DNA of 64,000 nt, from the NCBI RefSeq assembly GCF_036785885.1, contig NC_092317.1, positions 7,814,501 to 7,878,500 of the forward strand. The letters are read 5' to 3'. Both the position numbers and the translations under genes were made by a program. The stretch is from Coffea arabica (taxonomy: Eukaryota; Streptophyta; Magnoliopsida; Gentianales; Rubiaceae). Of the stretch, positions 1-11,524 are shown one piece after another. Under the pieces are notes generated by a model that saw only the letters and a list, made by a program, of their open reading frames with translations, searched no databases and had not been told where the DNA came from. Every line of letters starts with the position of its first letter. The stretch's first letter is position 1.

Positions 1-172
1 AATAAACGTGCTTGCTTCAGATCTGACAGTTCAATGATTGCCATGCGGGGCTATGTATAAATTTGGAATTCATTATATAGGTAATGCAGAAAGGAAAAAG
101 AAGCTCCAGGAGAAAATGATATTGCAAAAAATGCAGAATTACTTATATGCACTGTAAGTGCTTAGAACTAAC

Positions 173-1512
173 CGTATAGCAATGCGGCTGTGACTATAGA
201 CCATGCAATGAGAGTGTGGTTGTCTGTAGGCAACAAAGAAGCGTACGACAATATCTATAAGGAAAGCAAATTGTCCAGCAATGTCTAGAAGAAAGAGGTT
301 CTCAGGAAGACCTCTGAAGAAGGCAAATTCCAGGGGGGTGAAGAAGGATGAGTACACTGCCCATAACAATATGAAGTGTGTCCACAATTGATACCACCTG
401 CATTGAATTTGTTACCTTAGCTTCCTATTTGGTTTAAAGACAAAAGATGATGAGAATGATTTAGTTTAAACAAAACAAAACAATCATGGAAAATGGAAGT
501 TCAAAATGCCAAAGCAAAGCTTTGCATCTGAGTTTACAATACTTTGATCAACCTCACTTTAAAGCAAATCACCTTGAGAATTTAGGGCCTGAACCATTCT
601 TCTCTATATGGAAAGTATGAGATTCAGAAAGGGCGGCATTGCACTCAAGAAGGTCAAGAAAAAAAATCAGCTTTGTTGCCAAAAAAATTTTGTTCCCAGA
701 AATATTTCCGAAATAGTCTAATTTTACAGTTTCCGACCAGATCAGTAGTTCGAATGGTTCAAAATCAAGCTTACATTTGCACGTACACTCAACCATGCAA
801 AAGGTGAGCAATGACTCAGAGTTTGCTAGACACACATATGTATCAGATTTACATATGTTGTCTGCCTCCGTGAATGCAATTGCAATGTTTATAAAAAATC
901 TGCATAACAAATTCCAATTTCGAACTAATCCTAGAGTTACTCCATCTATCAAAACTATTAACAATTGTATCTACCCAAGTCCTAAGTTGATATTGCATAT
1001 TTTTCCACAACAAATTGAGGTGTTTGGTGTGATGTGACCTCGTATGAGCCTCGTATTATCCAGAACAGTTGCTTTCCCCCACTTTTAAGGACTACTAATA
1101 TTTAAGACCACAAAATCATCCACCATCCACTACCACCATACAGGCGAAGTTAAGATGTCTACAAAGTACATACCATATATCTCCACCACACAAGCCCAAT
1201 TGCAGAAGCTTGAACCCTCCAAAAAAAAAATTAAAACGATAAACACACAACAGAAAAAGTTAGATCATACCTGTTGTTAGGTTCAATGACAAATCCATGA
1301 GAATGGCCTCTACCTCTTGTGGTGATTTCTCTCCCATTTCCACTTCTACTGTTAATGGACTGATCAAGTCGAGAGCAATTGCAAATCAACCTGAAATAGT
1401 TCTTCCAAGTAGATTCGGTGGGCTCCTGAAGGTCCTCCACTTCAAACTCTTCATCTTCTGACTCAGCACTTTTACCACCTCTACCTATTCCACTGCTACT
1501 CTGCATTTCCAT
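173..1512 (-). CDS. Outward-rectifying Shaker-type K+ channel (SKOR/GORK family), 5' two exons only
   Basis: Exons on the minus strand are 1271-1512 and 173-397; the gene continues beyond base 1. The 873-base intron 398-1270 has a GT donor and AG acceptor and splits an Arg codon (PNN-R-WYQLW). Exon 1 gives about 80 residues with an acidic stretch (EDEEFEVEDL) like the N-terminus of GORK and SKOR. Exon 2 gives the first membrane helix and its surroundings: FILLWAVYSSFFTPLEF, then FFRGLPENLFLLDI and FFVAYR, closely matching Arabidopsis SKOR/GORK as I remember them. The family forms tetrameric voltage-gated channels that release K+ into the xylem (SKOR) or from guard cells (GORK). The voltage sensor, pore, cyclic-nucleotide-like domain and ankyrin repeats are outside the window, so I cannot choose between SKOR and GORK. 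Start Met is at 1512; a second Met two codons on is also possible. Confidence 0.93.
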
Positions 1513-4123
1513 ATATCACAGCTTTCCTACTTCTTGGACGACAAAAAATATATATATGGAAACTCCTTATTATACTGATTGTGCAACCCAAGAATGCCTG
1601 AACCAACCATAAATATGTGAATATCAATGCATTGCAGTACCAGGAATATATCCTGGCTTATCATGATTGAGTTTCCTTTTCACTGACTCGACAGGCGATA
1701 ATGAAAATGCCTACGTTGTTTTGTGCCCATGATTCTACATTCATGGTGTCGGACTACGTTACACTTTTCTTGTGGTGGTTAAAGAATACATGAATAGTCT
1801 GGTCTGGACAAGGAATAAAATCTTGATAAGTCAATAATGTTTTCTTTTGCTTCCTTTTCAAAAAAATTCCTTCCATTTTTCTTCATTTGTGCAGTTAAAA
1901 GGAATATCAAGATCAAGTAAACCAGCTTAAAGTGATTCCTCGAAGATGCTATTTAAGTAAAGGGCTCAAGCTTGGATTCTCTTCTCCTAATAGCAAAAAC
2001 AATGGATTCCATTTGGATTCTGAACCCAAAAAAAAAAAAGGTAAATCATAAAATAGTTGGTAAGGCACACTTACGGTGGTGTGCTTGCAACTAATAAAAA
2101 CACACTATTCTATAAAAAATAATTATTTATATGAAATTAATTTTAAATTTATGCAGAGAATTTAACAAAATAAAAATGTATGGAAGGGATAGCGATCCAA
2201 TAATTACTTATAACTATTACTAAAATTTAAGAATTTTTATTAGGTAGTTATCAGTTTAGTGTAGGTTGAAGCTTCCGGTTGTTTGTCTAGTAACTAATAA
2301 TCTTCCAAGTAATCTGCTAGAACAGTCTAATAATTAGTCCACTGTCTCAAATTGTAAGGAGTATAGAGTTAATTAGTTATTGAGAAAGTTCTATAACCGA
2401 CTTTAGGCAACTATAAATATAAATAGGAGTTAGATTATTTAGAACAAGTTGGCTCTTTTGTGTTTAATTTTTTGAGCATTATCTGTAAAGTTTAGTTTGG
2501 CCTTGCCACTTGATAGAAACCATTAGTATTCTTCTTTCCAACAGTAACCCTCCAATTTTTTGAGTCAGCACGAGAAAAAAAAATATAATTCTAGAAGTTT
2601 AAATTGTAAGCATTTTCGAAGAGATACTTAACTTTGAACCTAGCATAAACTTTTGAAACCTCACGCGTTGATGTTGACCGTTACAAGCATGGAGTGGAAT
2701 AACTGTGGCTCTGAACCAAGTCAGAATAATTTAGAGAATAACTACTGCTTTAACAAAGCCAAAAGAAACTGTATATTCAGACTACCTTCCTTGTCAACCT
2801 CTGTGAACCTGTTATAAATAATTCACCAAGTCATGGGCCAGTCTGGTGCGGGCAGCGAGTGCAATTTGGAGACCTCCACTCTGCGTGTGGGTGCGTGTGT
2901 GTTTGTTGTTTTTTTTTTATTTTAATACTAGTAAAATTTGCATATATATATTATTTATTTTTATTTTAAAAAATCATAATATATTTATTATTTATCAAAA
3001 AAATTAATATTTTATTTATTTTTTAAAAAATAAAAATGATTATTTTTAAAGCTCGAACTCAAACTTGACTCGGTTCAAATTTGAGATTGAACTCAAACTC
3101 GGCTTGGCTTAAATTTGAGATCGAGTTTGAGTTTTATATTGAGAGTTCGTTGAATTAAACTCGAGTTCGGTAAAATTAAGTCGAGATTAGATTCGATTAG
3201 GCCAAAACTCAATTTAACTCAACTTCTTTGCAACCCTAGTTTAGCCCTACAAACAAGATATTGAAACTTAGATGAAATCTGAGCATTTCAGATTTCAATT
3301 GCTGTGATTATTCGTCTTCTATATTTCTTTGTATTGCCCCAAAAAAAAAACAAAAGGTTCTATTTCGCTTACTGCCATTTTACAATTCTTGCTGGCTAAA
3401 ATCATTAACTGTTTACAATTCAATCACATTTTCTTTGTTCCTTTTTTTTTTTAAAGCTTCAATCACATTTTCAATGCCATAGTTTGCTCATTAATCATCC
3501 TGCCCATTCTTTGAGCATTATTTGCATTTTCCTCATTCCCAAGTTAGTATTCGTACACTGTGGTCACCACCATCCTTTGATGGTGATTTTGTCCTGATCG
3601 ATCAAAGTAAAATATGTGCCATACTTTTTTGGACTTGTATCAAAACGCAATCTATGAAGTTAAAGAAAGAATTAGAAGCTTTCAGGTACGTTTGGGATTG
3701 CATTATGGTTTTGAACTCCAAACTCTTCTTTGGTTCTTCTTAAAGCCCAGTTATTAGTACTTGACACAGAGTTTTGAAATCTCAGTTAATACTTGATAGA
3801 GGTCACGGTCACACACCTAGAAAAGAATGCCACTATTGAAATCTTGACCTCATTTCAAGTTCATCAGAGACCAAAGAAGAGTATGGGAAATTCACTGAAT
3901 CTGTCAACTATAAATAATTTACAACACCAAAGTGAAGATTTTGGCAATCAAAGCAGTTTTGCAACTTTACGGCACGATTAGCAATCTTGATAATTATCTG
4001 TTTTCACCAGCTTATTAGTTGTAAATGTTCTTCATCATTGATTGGCATAAGGGAAAGGCTCCAATCCCTCCACCTTCTTCTTCTTGGCCCCAATCATCTC
4101 CTGAAAAATCACACGCCAACCAC
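1513..4123. other. Gene-free AT-rich stretch
   Basis: No coding region seen. An A/T run at 1542-1553 (minus strand TATA-like) lies only about 30 bases before the channel start codon, too close to be an ordinary TATA box. Between about 3041 and 3240 there is degenerate repeat DNA built on short units such as 'gaactcaaactcg' and 'ttcaaatttgaga', ending in 'caaccctagt', which resembles a hAT-type element end; the other end is not visible. A block from 3464 is duplicated at 5757 (separate entry). Confidence 0.5.
3464..3616. repeat. Direct repeat, copy A (partner at 5757-5920)
   Basis: This roughly 150-base block recurs in the same orientation at 5757-5920. Shared anchors in order: 'cacattttcaatgccat', 'ctcattaatcat'/'ctcatcaatcat', 'cctcattcccaa'/'ccttattcccaa', 'ctgtggtc', 'gatggtgattttgtcc' and 'ctgatcgatca'. 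The copies differ by substitutions and short indels. The partner begins right at the outer edge of the inverted-repeat element 4124-5754. Confidence 0.75.
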
Positions 4124-5754
4124 GGGTCCGTTTGGATTCCTTGTTTTTGCTTCTGTTTTTGAAAAACTGTTTTCACATTCCAAATGCTACAGTAAATGAC
4201 TAAATGTGTATTTCCAAAACAACTCCAAAAACACATATCCAAACATTATATCAAAAACAACTCCATATGTATATTTCAACTATGTATATTACATATATAT
4301 ATTATATTAATATAAATTGAAATATACAAATTGAAATATATAAATTGAAAATTATATATTTATATATTATATATTATATAAATATTTATATACATTAATA
4401 TTATACATAATATTGTATATTATACATAATATAATATACATAATATGTAATATTGTATACATAAATGTATAAATATTTATACATAATATATTATGTACAT
4501 TATATTATAATATATACATTATTAATATATAATATTATTATGTACATTATTGTGTATAATAATGTATAATAATGTTATGTATAATATAGAATATAATAAT
4601 ATGTAATAATGTATAAATGTATATTATGTATAATATAATATATTATGTATATTATATTATATATATACAATATTATGTATATTATACAAATTGAAAATTA
4701 TATATTATATATTTATATATTATATATTGTATAAATATTTATATAATGAAATATACAATAAATATTACAAATTGAAATATTATATAAACACCATATTTAT
4801 AATATTATAATATTTATAATTAATATTAATGTTTATTATATATATTAAATATTTATATATTTATTTATACATATTATAAATATTTTATTTTATTTAAATT
4901 GAAAATATTTTTATATATTTATATAAATATTATATATTATATATATTATATATTATACATTTATATAAATGTACATTTATACATAATATATATATTAATG
5001 TATATTTATAATATACATTTATATTATGTATTATATATAATATAATACATTTATACATTTATATTAATATACATAATATTAATTTTACATTTATACATAA
5101 TATAAATACATTTATACATTTATATTAATTATATTAATACATTTATACATAATATTAATATATATTTATAATATATTAATTTATACATTTATATAATGTT
5201 CATTTATAATTTAGACATTTATAATAATATACACTTATACATTTATAAATATATTTATATTATGTATTATATATAATATAATACATTTATATATTTTTAT
5301 ATAAATATATACATTTATAAATATTTATAAATGCATAAATGTATGTTTATATAAAAATATAAAATTTATAATTTATAATTTATAATTTATACATATATAT
5401 AATATTCATTTATACATTTATACATTTATAAATATATTTATATTATGTATTACATATAATATAATACATTTATATATTTTTATATAAATATACAAATATA
5501 TTTATTTATCAATGTATTATAAATGCATAAATGTATATAAATATAAAAATTATAAATTATAAAAATACTCAAAAATATGTTTTAAAAATACCTCTAAAAA
5601 TAATCCAAAAAACATCTACAGTAAAAGTTTTTCATATAGTTTTTGAAAAACAATCCCAAAAACAATTAATCCAAACGGACTTGTATTTCAAAAACGAAAT
5701 GCTACAGTGTTGTTTTGAAAAACAACTCCAAAAACAGCTAATCCAAACGGAGCC
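4124..5754. mobile_element. MITE/foldback-like element with a 1.3 kb A/T core
   Basis: The left end reads GGGTCCGTTTGGATT (4124) and the right end, on the other strand, GGCTCCGTTTGGATT (5754), giving terminal inverted repeats of about 15 bases with one mismatch. Inside both ends lie related stretches ('gctacagt', 'aaaacaactccaaaaac'), and a second copy of the end motif ('aatccaaacgga') is nested at about 5678, suggesting insertion of one copy in another. There is no ORF of note. I see no clean target duplication. The GTTTGGATT end motif recurs elsewhere in the window (14737, 30705, 45407). Confidence 0.65.
4255..5560. repeat. Nearly pure A/T satellite-like tract
   Basis: About 1.3 kb made almost only of A and T, with rare C or G, built of short irregular units such as 'atatacatttata', 'tacataatat' and 'tatattatat'. 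No regular long period is visible by eye. Longer units recur, for example 'tttatattatgtatta' near 5024, 5262 and 5450. It lies inside the inverted repeat 4124-5754. Confidence 0.9.
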
Positions 5755-5756
5755 TG

Positions 5757-5920
5757 CACATTTTCAATGCCATTCTGTCTCATCAATCATTCACTCATCT
5801 TTTCTTCTTGTCATTATTGGCATATTCCTTATTCCCAAAGCTTGTATCCCCAGCTGTGGTCGCCATTTTGTTGATGGTGATTTTGTCCAGAATATAGCAC
5901 TGATCGATCAGCAAAGTCTG
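5757..5920. repeat. Direct repeat, copy B (partner at 3464-3616)
   Basis: This is the second copy of the block described at 3464. It fills the interval between the A/T inverted-repeat element and the Mutator-type MITE that starts at 5929. Confidence 0.75.
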
Positions 5921-5928
5921 TTGAATAT

Positions 5929-6171
5929 GGAAATGGGGCAGGACAGTCATAAGAAGGACCATCCCTGAGCAGTTTACGGCCAAAATTTGATCAAAAAAAT
6001 TTGTATGGTTTAGATTTCATTTGGTATGTCGATTTTAATAACATGTGTGAGACCCACAAAATTTTGTTCTAAAGTTACACGTTGTTAAAAGTAAATTACA
6101 CCACGTGCAAATAAAGTTACGCGCTGTGTAAAATGCACGTAACTGCCAGGAACGGTTCCTGCCTGTGGTCC
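5929..6171. mobile_element. Mutator-type MITE, copy 1
   Basis: The element is flanked by a perfect 9-base direct repeat GTTGAATAT (5920-5928 and 6172-6180). Its ends are inverted: left GGAAATGGGGCAGGA, right on the other strand GGACCACAGGCAGGA. The interior contains 'cctgagcagtt', 'cccacaaaattttgt' and 'ctaaagttacacgtt', all shared with the element at 51008-51221. The 9-base target duplication and long imperfect ends fit Mutator-like elements. No transposase is encoded, so it is non-autonomous. Confidence 0.8.
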
Positions 6172-6180
6172 GTTGAATAT

Positions 6181-7814
6181 CGTACTGATTCTGCCATACC
6201 CTTTAGGACTTCTTTGTAAACATTGAGTTTCTTTTTTCTTGGAAAGAAAAAAACAATTGAGTTTTTTTTTTTTTGGTCAGATTCCATAAGTGCATCTTGT
6301 CTTTCTCCAACGGAGTGTATCATGCATTTAGAAGAAGATACAATAAAATCCAAGGGATGCTGAAAAACAAAAATTATTAGGAAATGACTCCATCCTTACA
6401 CGTGATTTTTGAGTTATCCCAAAAGTGTTAAATAATTGATCTTGAGAATTAAGAAAAGAAAGAAATTAATTACTTGGGGAGGTGAAGCAACTAAAGTAAA
6501 ATATGGGATTAAATTCATTAGAAAGATTGTACCCGGAATCTACTTTTTAGTCGCCAATGGGACATAACTTGCGCTGTTAAATGCTTATTTTTTATGTGTC
6601 TATATGTGGGTGATCCCACGTAGCGTATTGGCTTTTTTCCATGCCATGTTGGGTTATAAAAAAAATGGAAAAATGTTAAAGAAAAATCCAAAATCTTCGC
6701 ATATAGATTTTCTCATGAATGGATGGATATCTACCTGTATCTGTCCGCGCTCACAACCACTAATCTGCCACCAACCACAGGTCCTCCAATCTTCTCTCGT
6801 GTAGCTCTGCAAAATCTCATCACCTACTTCACAGCCCAAAAGTTAAGTTAGGGCGCAACTTATCTAATGATTAAGGGTATAAATGAGTCTAATGAAACTG
6901 ACACCTTAATGTTTCACTTTATTTGATTATTTTAATAAATTTTAAATTTTGTTCAAATTTTTCTTGTTTATTTGTGGAATCGAACTTGAACGAACTTTTT
7001 ATCAAATTTAAATATTATCGAATATAGAATGCTGTTCAAGTATAATTTGATTAGTTAGTGAGCCAGATTCGAATGAGTTCTTATTAAGTCGAATTTGATT
7101 CGAATATTAAGTAATTTGATTCATCGCTATCAATGATGGTTCAATTTGCATTAATGTGCTTTGTCAACGATATTTAGTTGAAAAGAAAGTTTACATTTTA
7201 TGTACTTTGCAAATTGCACCTACATATACGTGAATAAGCTGCTACCTACATCAGGGGAAACTTAAAAGGGTTCTGTAATTAAGATGACTTTTGGGAAGGG
7301 TAGCTACCTAAAATTTATTGTAAGGGGGTGGAGATATCTTAAGAAACAATTAAGAACTTAAAATTATAATTAATGCAAGCAAGATATTGTTTGCCATCCA
7401 TCTCCCCCTTTTACCTGTTTTTATTGATTCTCAACAACACACTATGATTTCAGCATAATGAAATCTCTTCATGTTTCCCCTGTCGACCACACCAGTGCAA
7501 TATCAGCACAAAACATGGCACTTCCTCTGTTCAACCTAAAAGAGAAAAATCCAGACGATCAAGGAGATGTACAACTCGGGTTGCAACCACAAAATTACTA
7601 CTGTCCATCAGATTAGGACCAGAAACTAACTGGCGAATTCAACCGTGTCCAAGTGCCAACCATTTGTCTGCTGGTCACTCTTTCATCAAAGATCAAAGTG
7701 CTCTTGTTTCTGATTTAGACCATGATTCAATTTCCATCCCCTTTCCAATAATGCAAGTTAATTTGGCGTTTCCGATTTCATTCCATTTCATCCTTTCCAA
7801 TAATGCAGGTTCAT
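6181..7814. other. Gene-free stretch
   Basis: No gene seen. About 6921-7130 contains degenerate 'ttcgaatt'-type simple repeat DNA similar in style to that at 3041 and 49720. A 25-base phrase 'tttccaataatgca...' occurs twice, at about 7742 and 7793, a small local duplication next to the SINE at 7828. Confidence 0.5.
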
Positions 7815-7827
7815 TTGGTTCAAGAAT

Positions 7828-7923
7828 CTCGAAACGCAGAGGTTCTGAATTCTAATCCCCATGTCGCGCCTCCTCATTTATTATTAAATCTCACCCCACC
7901 ACGCCCACTATCAAAAAGAAAAA
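7828..7923 (+). mobile_element. Short (5'-truncated) tRNA-derived SINE
   Basis: A perfect 13-base direct repeat TTGGTTCAAGAAT flanks the insert (7815-7827 and 7924-7936). The insert carries a B-box-like phrase 'ggttctgaattctaatcc' near its start and ends in the A-rich tail 'caaaaagaaaaa', which sets the plus orientation. At 96 bases it is shorter than the other SINEs here, and no A box is left. Confidence 0.7.
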
Positions 7924-7936
7924 TTGGTTCAAGAAT

Positions 7937-9940
7937 ACCAATTAGCAACGGATATAACTTCTATACAAGCTAGTGTGGTGTCAACCTAATCCCAACTGTC
8001 ATCTAGATTGTTGTTACCTGCAAGATATAAATTGTTTCCAATTGCCACCTAATCCCAATTGTAGGAAACGTCTTTAATTGCTGATGGTTCAAGAAATTCG
8101 TTAGTGAAATGCCACAAGCAAACATTTTTAGTGCATTTTACACTGAAAATGCCGAAAAATTCATTGAAAACATGCCCTCTTGCCCTGTTGGGCTAACACA
8201 AGCAAATAGGCAACAATTGGAAACAATTATGGAGAAAGGGAAAGAAACAACTTAGGTCCAACAACATAAAAGCTTGACAAGGATGGGGAGCTGCATTTTG
8301 CCCAAATTAATCCCAGTTGCATATGTGGCCCTACTGAGTCACTATTTTAGCAGTCCTGCTGCAACTGTGGTGTGGCAGCTACACACAACAATTAGGCAGG
8401 CGTCTTCTTAGAAGGATCAGAATTCAAAACCCAAAATAAATCAAAAGGCTTTGGAATTAGAGATCTTATAAATAAATTCTACATTTGAAATTTAATCATA
8501 CTTAACGGAATCCGGTAAGTTTAAAGGGCGAAACCGTCATTTTCATTAAATTTAACAAATTTTGTTAGTTTACAATTTAGTTCAAAATATGAGGTGTCAT
8601 TTTGTTGTATATTTTAAAACTACGATAGACTTTTCTGTGTATTAGGTATATTACAGGGGACTTTTTTATTTTTAACCCTTAATCATATCATACTGCATAT
8701 ATATTATATACTACTGTGTTTTTCAGTGAAACAAAGAGTTGAATTGTCTCTATTCAATGAATACCTGACCGGATTAGCTTGGAATCAATGGGTTGCGATA
8801 GATTCATCAAATTAGCCGCCTTTGTCCGTTTTCCATTATATATTCAGTTAGTTTCTACAAAATTCGTATTGAGGATAAATTAGTTTATCCTGTGATTTAA
8901 TTCTAATCCTTTTTTTAATCCAATATACGTTGCATGATGTCAGGCCTAACGACAAATCTGACACACACACACACACACACACACAAACAAAATGCAATTG
9001 AAATTCAGAGAAGAAGTTTTCATATGACAAAACTTTATGAATATACGTCATCATCTGATTACTTTTCCATAATATGTTTTTTAGATTTATTAAATCAAAA
9101 AAAAGAGTGATGTTGATTGGGCCAACCTAGTAAAGGATTTAGGTATTTATTAGGTCGAATAAAGAAAAACCTGTTCCAAGTTTCCAACCCCCTTCCTCAA
9201 TTATTAACGTTCATTTAATTCAAATTTGATCAGAGGCAGGCCGGCCATGGTAAGTGACTTGGTTAGTACCAAAATCAAGCAGTCATGTCAAGACAAACCA
9301 CTTGTTTGGGGGGGGGGGGGTCGCCATAGAAATCATTCACTTGCTTAATAATAAAATTATAAAAGCACTACAAATTAATTAGTTAGCCCCCTTTTCTTTA
9401 CATCAATCCAGTTGGTTTCATCACATGTGATAGGCACACAGAAAGATGTGGATGGTTACTAATTAGTGAATCCATCAACAAAAGGGCAATAAATTAATCT
9501 CGTCGATCATTAAACTATTTTATACGAAAAATGATTTGATAGTCAGAAACAGATACAGAAAAAATAATTTAGTGATCGGCCAGATTTGTAACCCGTGATA
9601 CAAGGAAAATGTTTGTAGCTGCCCTAATTATTTTATATTATGCACTTGGATAAGAATCAAATGATGGCTAAAGAGAGAGTGGCAAACTGCAATAGTAATG
9701 ATGAATTTATTCTTGTTCAGACACTAAATAATAGACTTGACCTCTACTGCACGTAATTACCTATTACCTATAATCCAAGAAAGTATTCTTCCGTATATAA
9801 GCTCTTAAAGAAGACACACAAACAGGCGGTATTTTCTTCTTCCACCCCTCTGTTTGGCTTGTGCTTTTTTTTAAGAAAAAAAAAGAAATTTTTAATGTTG
9901 CAAGACCTAAATTTTGGGAAGCTTTACAATATTAATGGCT
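7937..9940. other. Gene-free stretch with simple repeats
   Basis: No gene seen. It holds an (AC)12 microsatellite at 8961-8984 and a run of 13 G at 9308-9320. The rest is ordinary AT-rich intergenic DNA. Confidence 0.6.
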
Positions 9941-10138
9941 TTGTTTGGATTGAAATGAGGATATAGAATTCCATTAGTCAGTCCTCAAATCAAAAGTGTA
10001 GCATTTGATTTTTGTTCAAGTTATTGTAAATAAGTATTGTGTACATGCCAAGTAAAAAGTAGTACAAATTTGAGATTATGAAGAATCAAGAAAACAGACA
10101 AGAATTCTCACGTAAACGTATATCTCATCATCCAAATA
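9941..10138. mobile_element. Possible MITE in the MAPKK promoter
   Basis: The left end 'ctttgtttggattgaaatgag' is matched on the other strand at the right end by 'ctatttggatgatgagat', and both ends are followed inward by 'gaattc'. It ends about 180 bases before the kinase start codon. No clean target duplication was found, so the call is tentative. Confidence 0.4.
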
Positions 10139-10201
10139 GTGGGATGTAGGACCCTTCTCCTCTCTATCCACACACCTTCCTTCCTTTTGATATCTTTACA
10201 A

Positions 10202-10230
10202 CACGTGCTTTCCTTCTCCACTTATATAAA
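10202..10230 (+). promoter_or_regulatory. G-box and TATA box of the MAPKK gene
   Basis: A perfect G-box CACGTG at 10202-10207 is followed by the TATA box TATATAAA at 10223-10230, 87 bases before the start codon. Transcription would start near 10255, giving a 5' leader of about 60 bases rich in C and T. G-boxes bind bZIP and bHLH factors; their role here is inferred from the motif only. Confidence 0.7.
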
Positions 10231-10316
10231 CACACACTTTTCCATTCCTCTAACGACTAATCATTCCAAAACCTTCTGCTCCGCTGCTCTAGTGTATAGT
10301 ATAGCCTCAACTCCTA

Positions 10317-11297
10317 ATGGCCTTGGTTAAAGACCGCCGCCAATTGAATCTCCGCCTTCCACTGCCAGAACATTCCGAACGCCGCCCTCGATTTCCTTTA
10401 CCACTCCCTCCTTCCTCCCTCTCCACCACCGCAACCACCAACCCCACAGCAACAGCATCAACCACCACCACCATCACCGCTGCCGACATCGAAAAAGTCC
10501 AAGTCCTAGGCCACGGCAACGGTGGCACCGTATACAAAGTTCGTCACAAACGCACATCAGCCACTTATGCTCTAAAAGTCGTCCATGGCGATAGCGACCC
10601 CATAAACCGTCGCCAAATCCTCAGCGAAATCTCAATTCTCCGCCGGACGGACTCTCCGTACGTGGTGAAATGTCATGGAGTCTTGGAAAAATGGGGTGGG
10701 GATATCGCGATTTTAATGGAGTTCATGGACAAAGGCACTCTAGAAAGCCTAGCAAAATCTGGAGACCTTTTTTCGGAACAAATGGTCGCTAAAATAGCAT
10801 ATCAGGTGGTGCAGGGGCTGGAACATTTGCATGCTCACAAAATCATTCACAGAGATTTGAAGCCATCAAACCTACTAGTCAACGAACAGATGCAAGTCAA
10901 AATCGCTGATTTTGGTGTCAGCAAAATTATGTGCAGAACTTTGGACCCCTGCAATTCCTATGTGGGCACTTGTGCTTACATGAGCCCGGAAAGATTTGAT
11001 CCCGATACTTATGGAAACGGTGGGACTTACAATGGATATGCAGGTGATATATGGAGCTTAGGATTGACCCTGTTGGAGTTATATATGGGACATTTTCCAT
11101 ACTTGCCTGAAGGACAGAGGCCGGACTGGGCAACATTAATGTGTGCTATATGCTTTGGCGAGCCTCCGAGCTTGCCAGAATATGTCTCTAAAGAGTTCAG
11201 GAGCTTTATTGGGTGTTGTTTGCAGAAAGATTCAAGTAAAAGATGGACTGCCACTCAGCTTTTGTCCCACCCTTTTTTGCAAAACATAAAGGGTTGA
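10317..11297 (+). CDS. MKK9: MAP kinase kinase, group D (MKK7/MKK9-like)
   Basis: An intronless 326-residue dual-specificity kinase that would phosphorylate MAP kinases in stress and ethylene-type signalling (family knowledge). A MAPK docking site RRQLNLRLPLP lies at residues 7-17. The Gly-rich loop GHGNGG is at 65-70, the ATP lysine at K87 (YALK), the catalytic loop HRDLKPSN at 178-185, DFG at 198-200, and the activation residues T208 and S214 fit the plant S/TxxxxxS/T pattern. GTCAYMSPER follows. The MALV-RRQLNLRLPLP start and lack of introns are typical of the MKK7/MKK9 branch; MKK9 is the closest by memory, but MKK7 is not excluded. Residues 33-56 are a low-complexity Ser/Thr/Ala/Pro linker. 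All catalytic residues are present. No other start lies upstream in frame. Confidence 0.95.
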   Translation: MALVKDRRQLNLRLPLPEHSERRPRFPLPLPPSSLSTTATTNPTATASTTTTITAADIEKVQVLGHGNGGTVYKVRHKRTSATYALKVVHGDSDPINRRQILSEISILRRTDSPYVVKCHGVLEKWGGDIAILMEFMDKGTLESLAKSGDLFSEQMVAKIAYQVVQGLEHLHAHKIIHRDLKPSNLLVNEQMQVKIADFGVSKIMCRTLDPCNSYVGTCAYMSPERFDPDTYGNGGTYNGYAGDIWSLGLTLLELYMGHFPYLPEGQRPDWATLMCAICFGEPPSLPEYVSKEFRSFIGCCLQKDSSKRWTATQLLSHPFLQNIKG

Positions 11298-11513
11298 ATC
11301 TGGTTTTGGAATCTGCAATTTTGTGACGAAATCTGCAGAGTCTCAGCTTGCTGCAGCTTGTACAGACGAGATCGATGGAACTTTTTTTGTTTTTGTTTCA
11401 TTGTATATTCTTTCTCCTCAGCCTTTTGTAGGTATAGAAATTGCTCCATTTCAACAGTAAATCTGCTGTTAGAAATTGGGATGTTTAATTGATTAGGTTC
11501 GTTCCTTTGTTTC

Positions 11514-11519
11514 AATAAA
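11514..11519 (+). terminator. Poly(A) signal of the MAPKK gene
   Basis: AATAAA lies 217 bases after the kinase stop codon, preceded by TTGT/TTTGT-rich sequence typical of plant far-upstream elements. No better signal is nearer. Confidence 0.5.
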
Positions 11520-11524
11520 TTCAT

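Noticed and set aside
10307-11254. Minus-strand frames over the MAPKK gene
   Set aside because: Shadows of the kinase; low-complexity translations.
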